The translations under genes were made by a program, and so were the position numbers. The notes beneath the pieces are model-generated. The model saw only the letters and a program-made list of their open reading frames with translations. It was not told the DNA's origin and did not search any database. Shown here piece by piece: positions 33,701 through 48,200 of a stretch of 64,000 nucleotides of DNA (positions are counted from its first letter, which is position 1; each line of letters starts with the position of its first letter). Source of the stretch: Zygnema cylindricum (Eukaryota > Streptophyta > Zygnematophyceae > Zygnematales > Zygnemataceae); assembly GCA_037447655.1 (NCBI GenBank), contig JBBHKE010000653.1, positions 111,745-175,744 of the forward strand, in the 5' to 3' direction.

Positions 33701-36700
33701 ACTATTTAGCTCACCGCTGCACTCAACATGCCCTTGTGAAATCTCCATTTCTTTTTCTTCAATGTCTCAGTCTGTTCTTTGTCCATCCGTAGTTTTCATT
33801 CGTTTCCTTCTTTTAACCTTCAATGGTTCAGTCTGTTTTTTTTTCCATGATTAATTCTTCTTATTGTTTTTTCCTTTTTATCTTCAACGTTTCAGTCTCT
33901 TCTTTTCCCATCTATTTTTTTTCTTATTGTTTCTTCTGTTGTATAATGTACAACTTAACATTATAACAGCTTCTATAACAGCTTCTGCCAGATAACTCTT
34001 AAAATTCCCAGTGGTGGATTTCAAAAAAAGTTCCAAGTGTTTTTAAAAGAATGTATGTTTTAAATGCATGGGTGCAATTTGTCTAAATGCGAGGAGATTT
34101 TACATCTCTGGCTTCAGGCCTTTGTGTTTGCTAGAATAAAATGGATGTAAAACATATGCTTGTTGCTTAATATTTTACACCGGTTGTTGTTTTTTAACTT
34201 GGTTGATGGTTTAACTTTTTTAACAATGGTTGATAACGTATTGAACTCTGTTGAGCATGAAATACTTGATATTTTACCCCGGTTTGTATCCGTTTTAATG
34301 TGGAATAAGTGCTAAATGCCCAACGTGAAAATGACCCCGAGCTTAAAGAAAGCTTTGTCGTAGCTAACCAAATTTGAATGATCAGAATAATGGGTGTAGA
34401 GTATTCTACATTTGTCAAAACCCTAAAAATGTAGACTTATTTGTCGGTGAGATGCCTAGTTTTTGTGCAGATTACAATGCTAAATCAACCAGGCCCAGCT
34501 GGTCTGTCCAAAAATAACTCTTCCTCGGTTATTGAGGCAATAAAGGTAAAAACAATACTCTACTTTGTCCATTATTTATTTTATGCTTATGCTGAAGTTG
34601 ACTTGCTGAATTCTTCCTCATCAAGCAATAAAAATAAAGAAATTCTCTACCCTGCCTATATTTTTGTTTTTCTTACGCTGTTGACTTGCTTAGTTGACTA
34701 CCACGTTAATTGTCTATCATTTATAGGTACATATGGAGCACCTACATTTGTGGGCATTGACTTATGACTTTTTGCTGGTATCTTTTGTCCTTTTTTCTAT
34801 ACTTGTTTCTCATAGATTTTTTTTTTCTTTGCTATATTTACGGATTTGTTTCTTTACCACTGGTCAATTGTGGTTACCGATACCATGAATTCATTGCACT
34901 TTTTGCTTAACATTTCCTGGATGATGTGGGATTATTGGTTTTGTCATCGTTAGTAATTGGCCTATTGAAACGAGACTGACATCTTTAATTGTCATTCCAT
35001 TTTGCAGTCTCTTATTGGTCACTTCGACCTGGATCCTAATCGAGTTTTTGATGTTGTAAGTTTCACCTTTCTGTTGAAATTTTGTTTTTATCTGCTCGTA
35101 TACTATCTTTTGCTGTCAATATTATTATTGTCCGTGGTAATTAAGAGATGATTACTTACTAGATGAACGTGGCTCTAAAAGGTGGTACATTAGGGAGCAA
35201 TGTCCTCCTCAACTCACACCTGTAAAAAATCCTAACATCACTCTATCCACTTGTATTAATATGGGTTTCCAGGTACTTGATTCGTTTGAACTTCAACCGA
35301 AAAATCTCGCATTCCTTGACCTTGTTCCACTTTTTCCAAAAGTGAGTTCCTTTTGTTTACTGCTTCCCTTGACATCTGATTTTAATTGTAGGACAAAAGG
35401 GGAAAAAGAAAAGAAAGGAAAAAGAAATATCTTAGGAACTAGAGTTGTTATTCCTATAGCTCTTTGTCTTTTCTCGGTTCAGTGACTCCTGTAAATCTGC
35501 TCTTTGCTATGCATATAAAGAAACAACTGGAGCATTATCTTTCCCTCCCTCTCCCCCTCTTTTCCCTCTCTCTCTCTTCCCTCTCCCTCCCCCCCTTCCC
35601 TCTTTTCCTTTTATTCCCCTCTCGAAAGCACATAGACACATATTTTAGGCTTTAAATCATAGTGCTTTTTAATGTTCTTTCACATACTTTCTGACGGGGA
35701 ATTGGTTTTTTGTTTCCTTTTTGTCCCTTTTTGACAGGCACATGCTACACATATTTTAGGCTTCAAATTTCAGTATTACCAACGGCCAGAAGTCACCGAG
35801 CCTGTACCTGATAGTCTCTATCTGCTAACAGGAACGTTGATAAAGGAAAACTTTATTGAACTTGATGGAATGTAAGTTCTCGAACCTCCTCGCACTTTGA
35901 AGGCCAACATGGAATCTTTTGCATAATTTTTATTGCGTTAAACATGTTGTTTAACATGCCAAAAAATTAAAACCTCCCTCAAAAAGCCTCAAATATCCTT
36001 GAGAGGATCTAAAACTGTCAAATTTTATTGTTAATCGATTGTAAATATTTGATGGCAGATATGCCCATTTGACTCCGAATGATGAGGAGGCAGCTGAACA
36101 ACACAAAGAAGCAACAGCAATTCGCTTGGAAGAGGTAAATCTCCTGTAACTTCACCGTGAATAGCTAGTAGCGTCAGAGTTTTTTCACCACTCAAATCAC
36201 CTTTTCTCTGTACACACCTGTCCGTTTTTTGTTTGGACACGGCCCGTCAAAGGGTGAAAATCTGACCTTTCCATTGCAACCACCAGATTAAAATGTCAAC
36301 ACGTGTGTATGGAAAGTGGCGAAAAAAACATTGACACTAATAGTGATACACAGTACATATAGTGATACACGTTTATACCTTGAATCGCTGTTACGAAATA
36401 TATGCTGTGAAGTTTGTTTTGGTGTTTTTAATTATAATATAGGTTCGAGCTATGTGAACGATTTTCAACCGCTTCCTAGATTAGAGTTAAGAAAGAAACA
36501 ATTAGTCTTACGAGCGCTATTTTATGTCCAGGGGCCTGAAAGTCTGGCACCGAAATAGTGTTGTTAACGCTAATAGGGATTCCCGGTTTTCTTTGTTTGG
36601 TGAAACAAGCAGGCCTTTGTGCCTACATTGAAGTAACCAATTTTATTGAAACGAGTTTTTCAATTTTATTGAAATAGTTTCCTGTGTCTGCTCTTCACTG

Positions 36701-39700
36701 GATCTTTGAGTCGAAATGTAAAAATGCAAGCTGAAATGTATAAACAACAGGGGCACAATATGGCTTTTGGCTCAACCCTTTTTCATCCAATGGTGGTTTG
36801 ACTGGGAACAAAACAAGCTTGACTCATGCTGTATATTCATTTTATAACTTATAACAATATGACAAAAAAACACTCAGAGCCGTCCTTCCTCCCATTCCCG
36901 TAGATATCTCTGTTTTTTTCCCTACAAACAGAAATAGAGATTCTGTGGTAAAACTAGGTGCTGTTGTATCATATTGGATGGATTATTCGAAAGACTTTCT
37001 TTCTATCATGCATCTGCAAATTTTTCAGCTGTAAACTTCATCTAATAGTTTGTCTCCCCCCCTCCCTCCCTCCCTTCCTCCCTCTTAACTGGAAGCTACC
37101 CTGCCCATCGTTATTAGTGTTAAAACACTAATTCAGTCACGATCTTTTTTGGCCGAAAATCACAAAATAGTGTTAACAACAATATCTAAGGGAGTAGACT
37201 ACATTCTGCCACGTCTCCTTGCACTTAAGTATTATATATTCTAATTTCACACCAACATTGATAAAAAATAACGGGTTGATTGCTTGGCGCGAATATCGAT
37301 GAGCAGTGTGGTTGTCTGGCGTAAATCTACTTCAGGTAAATAGTAACGGAATATTGGCCTTGACATTGGTAGGAAAGGACTGGAGGCGATGAGCCTCATT
37401 ATATTGTTGTCTCCCTCGCTCTCAACTGAAAGCTGGCTCTACTGGTCTGGTATGTTCTACTGCAGATAAATAGTATCGGAAAACTGACCTTGACTTGGTA
37501 GGAAAGGACTATACAGGAAACGAGCCTCACCCTCCCTCCGTCCCTCCCTCCTGTTAACTGAAAGCTAATGCTTTGGCATATTTTGCTGCAGATAAATAGT
37601 ATCGGAAAATTGGCGTTGACATTGGTAGGAAAGGACTATGTAGGAGACGAGCCTCATCGTATTGACGTTGATCTTTTTGCGGCCGTTTCTGAAGAAGCGA
37701 ACGCTGTCCGGGCGCTCATTCCTCGATTGAAAACAAATCAGAAACTGGGTTTATTGCAAGGACTCCTAGCTGTTGGAGATTGGTAAGTTAGAAAGGTCTT
37801 TACTACCTTTTTTTAACTCATTCTGTTTTTTACTACTGTTTTTTACTGTTTGGGATTGGTAAAATTCACTACCTGTTTATAATCATTCCTTCTTTAGAAG
37901 TTCAAGATAGAGTGGACGTAAGTCGTCGAGTTCTCAGGCCTGTAGCGCACTGTATGTTGCTGTTTTAAGGTTTAGATGACTGTTTGTCGCTGTAAACGGG
38001 TGGATTTAGATGGTTGAAGTGCTGTTTTTGTATAAGACGCTTTTTTAAGTTTGTTTGAAAGCAAATTTCGTCTCGTACAATGAAGGTTCTACTGTTGTTG
38101 GTGATTGGACATGTGATGATCAAGATACCCTAAGGTGCTCACGGTTCAAATGGGTTTTTGTTTTTCTTTTTTCAGGGCCCATAATATAATTTTTGATGAG
38201 CTCATCTTAATATCAAAACCACTGACATTTAACCACACTCATGCTGTTGGATGGATGTTTTTACAGGTTTCATGCTCGTATTCTCCTAGAACATTTCAGT
38301 GGGCTTGATCCAGTGTCCTATCCGCCTATATGTCTCGCCCTTTGCAGGTGAGTGTTTTTAGTAATCTAGTAATTAGGTGATTAAGTAATTAAGTAGTCAA
38401 ATTATCAAATAAATAAGTTGAAGTACTTTTTTTGTTTTCTTTGTTGGCGTAAGTCACTACTCCATCATTTCATTTTCATTTGCAAGGCATGAATGGAGCC
38501 CGATGCTCTTACAATAGAAAAGTGTTTTTTTACCTGTCCTGTTGTCTAAGCTCATCCTTTTTTTTTTCTTAATGCAATGTGTGTACTTTGACTGTGATTA
38601 AGGAGCCATGACTTCAGTTTATCACTTATATTTGTGAATTGAAGGTTTAACTACTTTTATTCGTCACATGGGAGCATAATGTCGTTCTCTATCACGAAGT
38701 CAAGTCTTTGCACACAGCCTGTCTTACATAAATCGGTTGGTCTACTATGACAAGTACTGAATGCTAGTCTGTTTTTCTTTTTCCTACTTGCTTTTATTTC
38801 GGATGTTTCAAATCCCTGACGCTCTTTTATATACTGTCTCTGCTGGTTTTTTTCCATGGTTTTTTCTGTTTCAGTCGGTCAGTCCTGCACTTTTTAGTTT
38901 CCCTAGCTAAGGCTTCGTAGTTTTCATCATCAATTTCACCAAGAAAGAAAATAATTGCCAGAAACGCTCTGATCCAGCTTGCAGGGTACTATGCGGTATG
39001 TAGTGTTATATATTAAACGAATCCCCAGTTGATATGTTGTGTTAGCAGTATATCATAATATACTGTTTGAAATTTGGTATTTATTGACTTTGCCAATAAA
39101 TATCAATATCACAATGTTCGGTTTAAATCGGACCTGCGAATCACAGTAGACAGTGTACTGTTTGGTTTTCCTGTGCTCAATTCTATTACAAAGATGTCAT
39201 GCCAACCGAAGTGCCAACAGAACAATTAAAGATTGATCTGCTGTATTCAACTTCAGGATGTGTCAACAACGTCATGAAAGTATTTGCTAAAACGATTTTA
39301 GGTATTTTTTTTTGCAATTGTTCATTATTTGAGTTAAGATCAGCCAGCGTCGTTCTATCCAAACTCAACCAACATGGGACAACCACCAGTTTAATTTCTG
39401 TGTCTTTTTTTATATTTTTTTTAATCATATGCTGTGTCGCTATATTAAAAATAATATACGCCATATTTTCACCACTTGCAATTTTGTCTGTTTATTTTAA
39501 TGTTCGTAATTTTTTTGAACTGTTGAGCATCAAATGCAAGTCAAGTTAAATATTGATATAATTAAAAAGGAATATTGGTTAGGTTAGTGGAGAAAGCTGA
39601 AGACTTGTGCCATTTATACTAGACAAGTATTTGTAGCTGATGTTTCATGACGATCACCTCTCTCCCGTCTCTCTTACCTCTCGCTCAACTCTCTCTCGAG

Positions 39701-42213
39701 TTGCCCTCTTGTAATCTTTTACATATTTATTTACTTTTAACGTTTTTTCGATTTCCAAAAACTTTTTTGTTCCCTCGTTGCAGGGCAATCGACCGTGCTC
39801 TTGAACCATCTTATTTACAAACTCAACCACCATATCTTAATCGCCTTCAACCTTCAAAACCGTCCGTTAAACGTGAAAAAGAGACCATAGAATTCGATAG
39901 TAAACCAACTTTTTTATCCGGTCTCCTTTCACAAAAATGTCAAAATGGAGATTCACATGCGACAATTGCACAAATAGGAGAGGGAGAATGTGTGAATGGA
40001 GAAGGAAGGGATGGAGAAGGAAAGGATGTCCATATGGAAGATGTAGAGGAGGAAAGTTTACCAATGGAAAGTTTGAACGAAAAAAAATCAAACGAAAAAG
40101 AAGGAACGTCAAGACAGGATAAATCTCTGGTAGAAATTCCGTCTGAGGTTTTTGATATGCTATCATGTATAGGACCTTACCTCCATCACGATGTGATATT
40201 GTTGCAAAAGGTAAAGTGTTCTTTTGACTTTTTCTTTTTTTTCTTTTCAATATTCTGGGCTCTTATTTGTATTTTCCTGCAAGGGGTGGGGGAGGGCGAG
40301 AGGGAGGCGGAAGGGGAGGAGGTGAGGGAAGGGGGGGTAGAGAGAGAGGGAGAGATGGCCGAAACTAATCAATTTGTGTGCTTCCAAGGCGTATATTACA
40401 ACTTCCAAACTTTTCTCCCTCGCATGTTCTGTGGGTAATTCTCTGATTCTAGCTCTTTTTTTTTCAGTTTTTTTTGGTGTTCGTAGATTTTGTTGTCTTA
40501 CTTGGTTGTGCCCACTTGTTTCAGCTGATGATTTGATTTCAGCTATTCTACTTTGAGAATATGTTGAAAGGAACTCATGAAATTTTTTGAATTCGTATCA
40601 AATTCCTCACATCTTAAACAAATAATATTTCGATGTGAGATCAGGAAACACAAGGACATAATGCACTTGATTTGGTGAACCGCTATTAGTGCTAATAATA
40701 CTAATTTACACCTGGATTTGTTTGCCCTCTGAGCACAAAATATTGTTATTAATACTTTTTTTTTCTTGACGCTGATTCTTTCGCGGTCCGCAATCGTCCA
40801 CGTGACTGGAAATATAATTATTTACACTAGAACAGTGCTTTTGATCATTTCTTGACGCCAATAACAATTTACGCTGTACTATGCTGATATGTTTGTTCTC
40901 TAACTCTACCTTATATGCTGATATTTATTCTTTAAATGTTAAGCTTCGCAAGAGATATCTACACTGCCCATCGCTATCAGTGTTAATAACACTAATATGG
41001 TCGCAACCTTTTTGGTGATAAACACTATATAAGAGAGTGGCTTTGAATCGGCGTGGTCACTCTCCCATAGAGTAGTAATATTGATACTAAGTTTGCTTCA
41101 TTACTAATAGTTGCACACTATTAGCGATGGACTGTGTAGTATTCAAGAAACACCCCAGTTACTTTCAACGAGATGCATCTTTGTTGGGTGGTTAACCAAA
41201 GCACTTAACCATTTTTGTTAAGTGATTTAGCCACTTAACAGAACTATGAACGCTTTCGTTAACTGTTTTATTAACAAAAAAACCGCTAACAAAACCGTTT
41301 GCAAAGCACAACAGTTTGTTAATCGATACAAAACCGCTTTAAGTTTTGGGGAATGAAAAATCACAACCTATCTCAAAGAACCACTTGGAACTGGCATGAA
41401 TTGGACAGGTCTGGTACAAAATTCTTGTCTTGAATGAAAAAAAAAAGTTTACTTAATGTTTTTTCAGTAAAGAATGGTCACTGTGGTTTTTTTTTGTTTT
41501 CTTTTCTCCTTCGTTTTGCCTATCTTCTTTCCTTTTTTTCTCCCTCTTTGCAGATATGCCACATGCTTTGCTGGAACCAGAAGAAAACATACAAGGGTCA
41601 AAAACTGAAAAAGAATGTGCATTCCTTGGCTTTTACCCCTTTAGAAAGCCCTAAAGAGCACAAAAAAACCTTAAAGACCAGAAACACTCTAAATAAAACC
41701 TCTTTCTCTTTCTTTTTTCTCCTTTTTTTCTTCTTTTTGCAGATATGTCATGTGCTTTGCTGGAACCTGAGGAAAGCAAGTAAGGGTCAGAAACTGAAGG
41801 AGATCCAGGAGAAAGCTGTGGGAGCTTTGGAAGTCGCAATTTTACCTTCTTTACAGTTAATTGTGGCCAATCCAGCCGTTTGCATACAGATATGGAAAGT
41901 TATGGAGCACATTCCATATGAGGTATGCTATTTTTATTAGTATCTTTTCGCTTTCTCTTTCTACCCCTTACATATATAGGTATCTCTCACTATATAGGCA
42001 TTTCTCGATGTATAGGTATCTCTTGCTATATGTAGGTATCTCTTGCTATATGCAGTTATCTCCTGATATATAGGTGTCTCTTGATATATAGTTTATCTCT
42101 TGCTATATAGGTATCTCCCTCCATATGTAGGTATCTTTCAATATATATAGGCACCTCTCGATATATGCAGCTCACTCTATATTTGGGTATGCTTCGCTAT
42201 TTACAGGTATCTC

Positions 42214-42287
<74 letters not shown>

Positions 42288-45200
42288 TCTCTCTCGCTAT
42301 ATAGGTCTCCCTCGCTCTGTAGGTGTCTCTCGCTGTATACAGTTATCGCTTGCTCCTGTATCATCTTCCATGACAAAGGATAAACAACTATTGGTAACTG
42401 AGATAGTTAACCTTATCCTTCTGTGTCAGTTTTCCCGTATCCCCTTCAAACTGCACTTTCCATTTTCCTCTCCGTCTCTCTCTCCAACTCCCTTTCTCTG
42501 AGATATTAACTCTATTTTTGAGGTCTTGAGTGTACATTGCATTTGAGAAAACACATGCATGACCGCTGACCATTCTTTTGAAGCTAAATTTGGACAGGAC
42601 AATTAGGATTGATATGCTTGACCTATTTCGGGTTTTTACGGTTTTTATAGTAATTAGGGTTTTTTAGGGTTTTTTTGACCTCACCATATTTTCATTCGAT
42701 CTTGCCGTCATCTTGGAAGATGATATAGACCTGATGGAAGGTTACATGGAAATCTTTGGGATGTTATTATGTATCGAACTCTATGAGAAAATGCTTCTGT
42801 TCTACTTCTAGTATATTGCACCTTCAAGTGGGAGGTATTAGCCTCAGGAAGTTTGTGAACGGGACAGACTTATTTTTCTTTTGTGATTCTGGTTTTGTAT
42901 TTTAGTGTCATCATAATGAGCTTTAACGAACCTGTCAAAAGGAATATGTGTATCGTTTTCTATTCTTGCACTTTTGAAACAACATTAACTTCGCGATTTG
43001 GATCCGAAAGACTTTCGCGTTGAAGGTAACTTAAGGCTGGATATGATCAATTTGTCCTAATCGGGGTACACTGTCAATCGCTATTATTTTAAGAAACACG
43101 TAATGTGGGGTTTAATTTAGCGCTATTTAATTATAATTGACGTCCAGGTGATGTGGATGATTTCAGACAGCTTACCAAATTAGTTTTATGAATGGAAAAA
43201 ATGCTATTATCTATGCTATTTTGTAAGACTTGTAGCTGGCGCCAAATAGTTATTAACACTTGTAGCGGTTCTCGCACTCTTTTTTTGTCCCCGACATTGT
43301 TTTTTCCATCTCCCTCTTTGCAGGCGACATTTTGTATTGAGTATTCTTATTCTTTTTCTTGTTCTTTCTTCTTATTCTTATTCTTCTTCTTATTCTTATT
43401 CTTATATTAATCTTGTTCTTATTCTGATTCTAATTCTTATTCTTATTCTTTTATTCTTTGGTTCATTTGTTCGTTTATCCTTCTATTCCTTTATTCTTTT
43501 GTTAACTTATTCTTTCATTCGTTTTTCTTCTTACTCTTACTCTTATCATGTTCTTATTCTTATGTTTGAGGTGTTTCCCGCAGGTCCGGTATCGATTATA
43601 TGGAGAATGGGAAAAGGAGGACAAAAAATATCCTTCTTTGATTGCTGCTCAAAATATTGCTCGAGTATGTATTCTCTTCCTTCTTTTTTTTGGCTCTTTA
43701 TTTGGCTCTTTTTATGGTTTTTAATTTGGTTCTTTTAAAAGGGGGAGGGAGGGTGGGAGAGAGGGGGAGAGAGCGAGAGAGTTAGAGGAAGGAAGGTAGG
43801 GAGGAAGAGGGGGAGAGGGAGGCGGGAAAGGAGGGAGGAGAGGGAGGGAGAGGTGGAAGAGGGTGGAAAGGGGAGGGGGAGGAGAGGGTGGAGACGAAGT
43901 AGAGAGAGAGTTGATATTTTCTGATAAAACATGTTGGGGCTTATTTGCAGCAAGATACTCGACGTCTTTTCAAACGTCTCAATAAGGACAATCTTAAGCC
44001 CACTGGTCGATTGCTCGCAAAATTGGCGCATTCTAATCCAATGACAGTTCTTAGAACCGTCGTCTACATGGTAAAATCTGGGTTTTTAAGCGTTTTTAGG
44101 AATTTTAGGGCTTTTTAGGGTTTTACGGTTTTTAAGGCTCATATATATACATACGTATTTTATTTTTTTTCTCTAGTATGAAAATTGTTAGTATCAGTGT
44201 GTGTTTGAACCATTTCTCTGTTTTCTCTTAACCATTTCTCTGTTTTCTCTTAACCATTTCTCTGTTTTCTCTTAACCATTTCTCTGTCCTTCACTCTGGG
44301 AAAACAGGTGGAGTCTTACAAGCAAGTGATATCGCAGGTCGTTGACGCTTTTAAGTACTTCAATCAGGTACTTTTGTGGTTTTTTTTTGTTTTTTTTTAT
44401 TTTTTTTTGGAATGGAAATTGGTGATTCTTGTATCGAAAAATTAGCATGTCTGGAAACACACACTGTTCTTGATATTAAAGGAATTATTATCATAATAAT
44501 AATAATTTAGGGTGGGGTGATGTGACCTACTCAATTAACACACTATGTGATTTTTGAAAAAAACAAAGAAAAGAAATGCACGACTGTTTTATTGTAGTTA
44601 ACTTTTATAATGATGGTTGTCGTACATGTGGTTTCCGTTATGATTTTTCATAATTGCGTTTCTCTCCTTCTCTCCTTCCCTCTCTCTCTCCCCCCCCCTC
44701 CCCCTCCCTCTCCCTCTTCCTCTCTCTCTCTCATTCTGTCTCCTTCTCTCCATTCCCACCTGCCCTGTCTTCTCTTCTCAGCATGTTTCCTCTTTCCATT
44801 CTGTCGTTTCCTTTTTTTTTCATTTCTTCATTTTCTTCTTTTTTTCATTTTTTCTCTTCCTATTTTTTTTCATTTTTTAATTCCACTTTTTCCATTTCTT
44901 CACCGTTCTCCTTTTTTTACTTCTTCTCTTCCTCTACTTTTCATTCCTTCACTTCCTCTGTATTTCGTTTCTTCTCTTCCTCTTTTTTCCAATCCTTCTC
45001 TTTCTCTGTGTTTCATTTCTTCGCTCCCTCTTTTTTTCGCTTCCTCTTAAGCCATGGTTTATTATATTATTATATGTGGAGGTTGATACCGAATCAATGC
45101 AGCAATGTGCGGTAGGCCCTGTGAAAAAAAGTACTAAGAAATTACTAATTCTTCATGTAGTGAACTCCTTCGACTCTGTAAAAGCTTTCTTATTCCTGTA

Positions 45201-48200
45201 TTATAATAATACCAGGATTCATATACAGTTTTTTTGGTGACTCCCGTCAGCAAAGCTAAATATTGGAAATTCTACAGGGGAATTACACGGTGTATCGCTT
45301 TTAACTTTAATGCTTTTTTTTCCCTTTAAACTCGTTTTTCTCCGTGCACACTTGTTGGATAAGTAATACAAGAGTTGCGATGGAAAGTTAAGTTTCTTAC
45401 CTTCCATTGGGCAGTCTTCAAATTATTATAGGTCAGGTGTGCACGGAAAGTTCATTTAAATGGCAAAAAAAACATGAATGTTAATAGCAATACGTTGTGT
45501 AGTCTGCCTGAGAAAAATAGGGCATACTCTCTATTTTTGTGTAGAGCACAACTTTAATACTTCATTAGAAATTGATGCTGGAATATAATGTCAGGCTTTT
45601 TGTTTATTTTATTTGTCATTCACCCAAAATGTTATTAACACAATTGCTAAACGTAACCTTACGATGATGATCTCTATATGCATCGAGTTAACAACCTTCT
45701 CTGTTCAATTTGTCTAACTGCCCACCGTTTGGTTTTTTCTCTCAGTTCCTAAATGCAGAGAGAACTTATCCTAATTTGTCACCACTCTTTTTCTTTTTCT
45801 CTTTTTCTCTTTTCATTTGACTTGCATGGATTGTTTTGCTTTATCGGTGTTTTGTATCAACAGCAATATGAACAGCATCAACTTGAAAGTATTATTATTT
45901 TATATTGGTTAGCATCATAGTATCATTCTAGTCAGCATCAGAGAATCAAGTAATAATAGAGAGTGATTTATCTATTAAAATCAGCGATAGGATTTTCATG
46001 GTGTATCCATTAACATTAAAGATTTCTTCTTTTTTTTGTTTTCATTGACATCAGAGAGTAAGATCTTAGTATTTTGTGGATTCATTAACATTATTTTTTG
46101 TAAGTTACTGGAGGAAGAAGAAAAAGAAAACAAAAAATTGAAAGAAGAAGAAGAAAATCAAGAATTCTGGACCTTATTTTGTGGTATATCTTTTTTTCAG
46201 CTTGAGTTTGACGTTTTGTGAATACTTTGTGATCGGGGCACTTTAACGATACTTTTTTTGTATCTTAATTCCGTTAATTTAAGAGAGCAAGAATTCTGGC
46301 CCTTTTTGTTAGTGGAGTTACTTTATTATTGTTCATTTTGTGTTTATTTTGTTTATTTTTGCAGCTTGAGTTTGATGTTTTGGAGTACGTTGTGATTGAG
46401 GCTTTGGCTTCGACGGACCGACCGAGAGTGAAAGAATTTGACGGTTACAATTTGTCAGATTGGTTGCAAAATTTAGCAACATTTTGGGGAACTCTGTAAG
46501 TTTTTGTACCTCAAATCACTATCTTTCTGTGTTAAAATCTGTGTTAAAATCATAGTTAAAATGTGCGAAAACAATTGGAAACTCTATAGCGGTTACCGAA
46601 TATTACCCAAATGTTATACTGTATGATATGCATTTAGTATGTGGCAGCCGTATGCAGGGTCTCCAATTGTTTTCATGCATTTGAACAATGGTTAAAAATA
46701 AAACTAAAAACTATGGTTTTTTTTCTTCACTGTTGAAGCCAGTGTATCCATGATATTTGGTCGTATAGGTTTCATCGGATACAAACTAACCACCTTTATT
46801 CTAAACTTAATTACGTATTTCACCTTATTTTGAGTACAAAGTCATTATTTCAAATTACTCATGTCACGCTTTATTAAATTGACAAAGTTTTAAGATTTAC
46901 TTTAAGATTTATGGGGACATAGAGCAAGTGCAATTTTTTTTTTTTTTTTTTACTTCACTGTAGGTACTTTTGCAAGAACGTCGGTTTTCTTTTAAATGGT
47001 TTTTTCGTGACTCAAGTTTCTTTAATAATCAAAAAGTTGTCATTAAGTGGTTTTTATTTGGGAAAACTTTACCAATCTGTTCCTCAATATCTGTCATTCA
47101 CTCACTCTATCTGATGATCAATAAAACAGGGATGGGTTTATCTGGAGGTGGTATCCGGAATCGATCCGGCTGGTCCGGTTCGATGTTCGATCAAAATGAT
47201 CTTTTTTTTTTTTTTTTTTTTTAAGAAATCAATCAAACGTCAGTCAGAAATTGGGAGAGGGAGGAAGAGGAGGGAGGGAGAGGAGGGAGGGGGAGGGAGG
47301 GAGAGAGGGAGGGAGAAAGAGAGAGAGAGAGAGGAAGAGAGCTCATTTGATTCATTTGTTTTCCTTTGTATTTTTTTAGATGCAAGCGTTATGCCTCGAT
47401 GGAATTGCGCGGTTTATTCAAACTCCTCCTTGCTCGTCTCAAGAGTGGGGAAGGGAGTGAACTCATTTTTCTTCAGGCAATTTTTTTTTCCATTTTCCTC
47501 CTTTTCCTTTTCCCTTTCCTTTTCATTCTTTTCCTTTTCCTTTTCCACTTTTGTTTTTCTTTTTTTTCTTTTCCTTCTTTTCCTTTTACTTTTACCTCTG
47601 AATCCTTGAAAATCTTCTTTGCGAGTATATTGCGCGATGCATTTATGGTGAACTCATTTTTCTTCAGTCATTTTTCCCTCTTTAACTAACCAATAATTTG
47701 GTTCATGGAACAATTTTTAAAGGCTAAAAAAGGTTTTCTTTTCTTTATTTTCTTCAATGTTATTTTAAAGGCTAAAGCTGTTTTTCTCAATATAAAATAT
47801 ATTTTTCTTCCGGTTGTTTTTTCTCGATGCATAGACAATTATGTAACATTTGCAGTATTTGGAAGACCTAATTCTTATCAATGTACTTCAAGTAGTATTA
47901 ATGTACTTCAAGTAGTGTTTATGTTAATGTACTTCAAGTAGTGTTTATATTAATGTACTTCAAGTAGTATTAATGTAATTCATTTTTAATGAGCATCTTG
48001 GCAAAACAAAGTTAAAAGCATATTGGACTTGTTTTTTCTTGCTTCACGCTGAATATGTATAAAGGGAAATGTCTATTGAAATAGGGTTCAATACAACAAA
48101 TGGAAAGTCTGGAGTTCATGGAGTTTGTTAATATTGTGAGCTTTTGTTTTTTTGGTTTTATGCTAAACATAACAAAGTTGATGTTTATTGGTTTAGGGTT

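Noticed and set aside
39186-39549. Overlapping ORFs of 92 and 116 codons in intron 13
   Set aside because: AT-rich, no domain, no phase-compatible splice sites with neighbouring exons.
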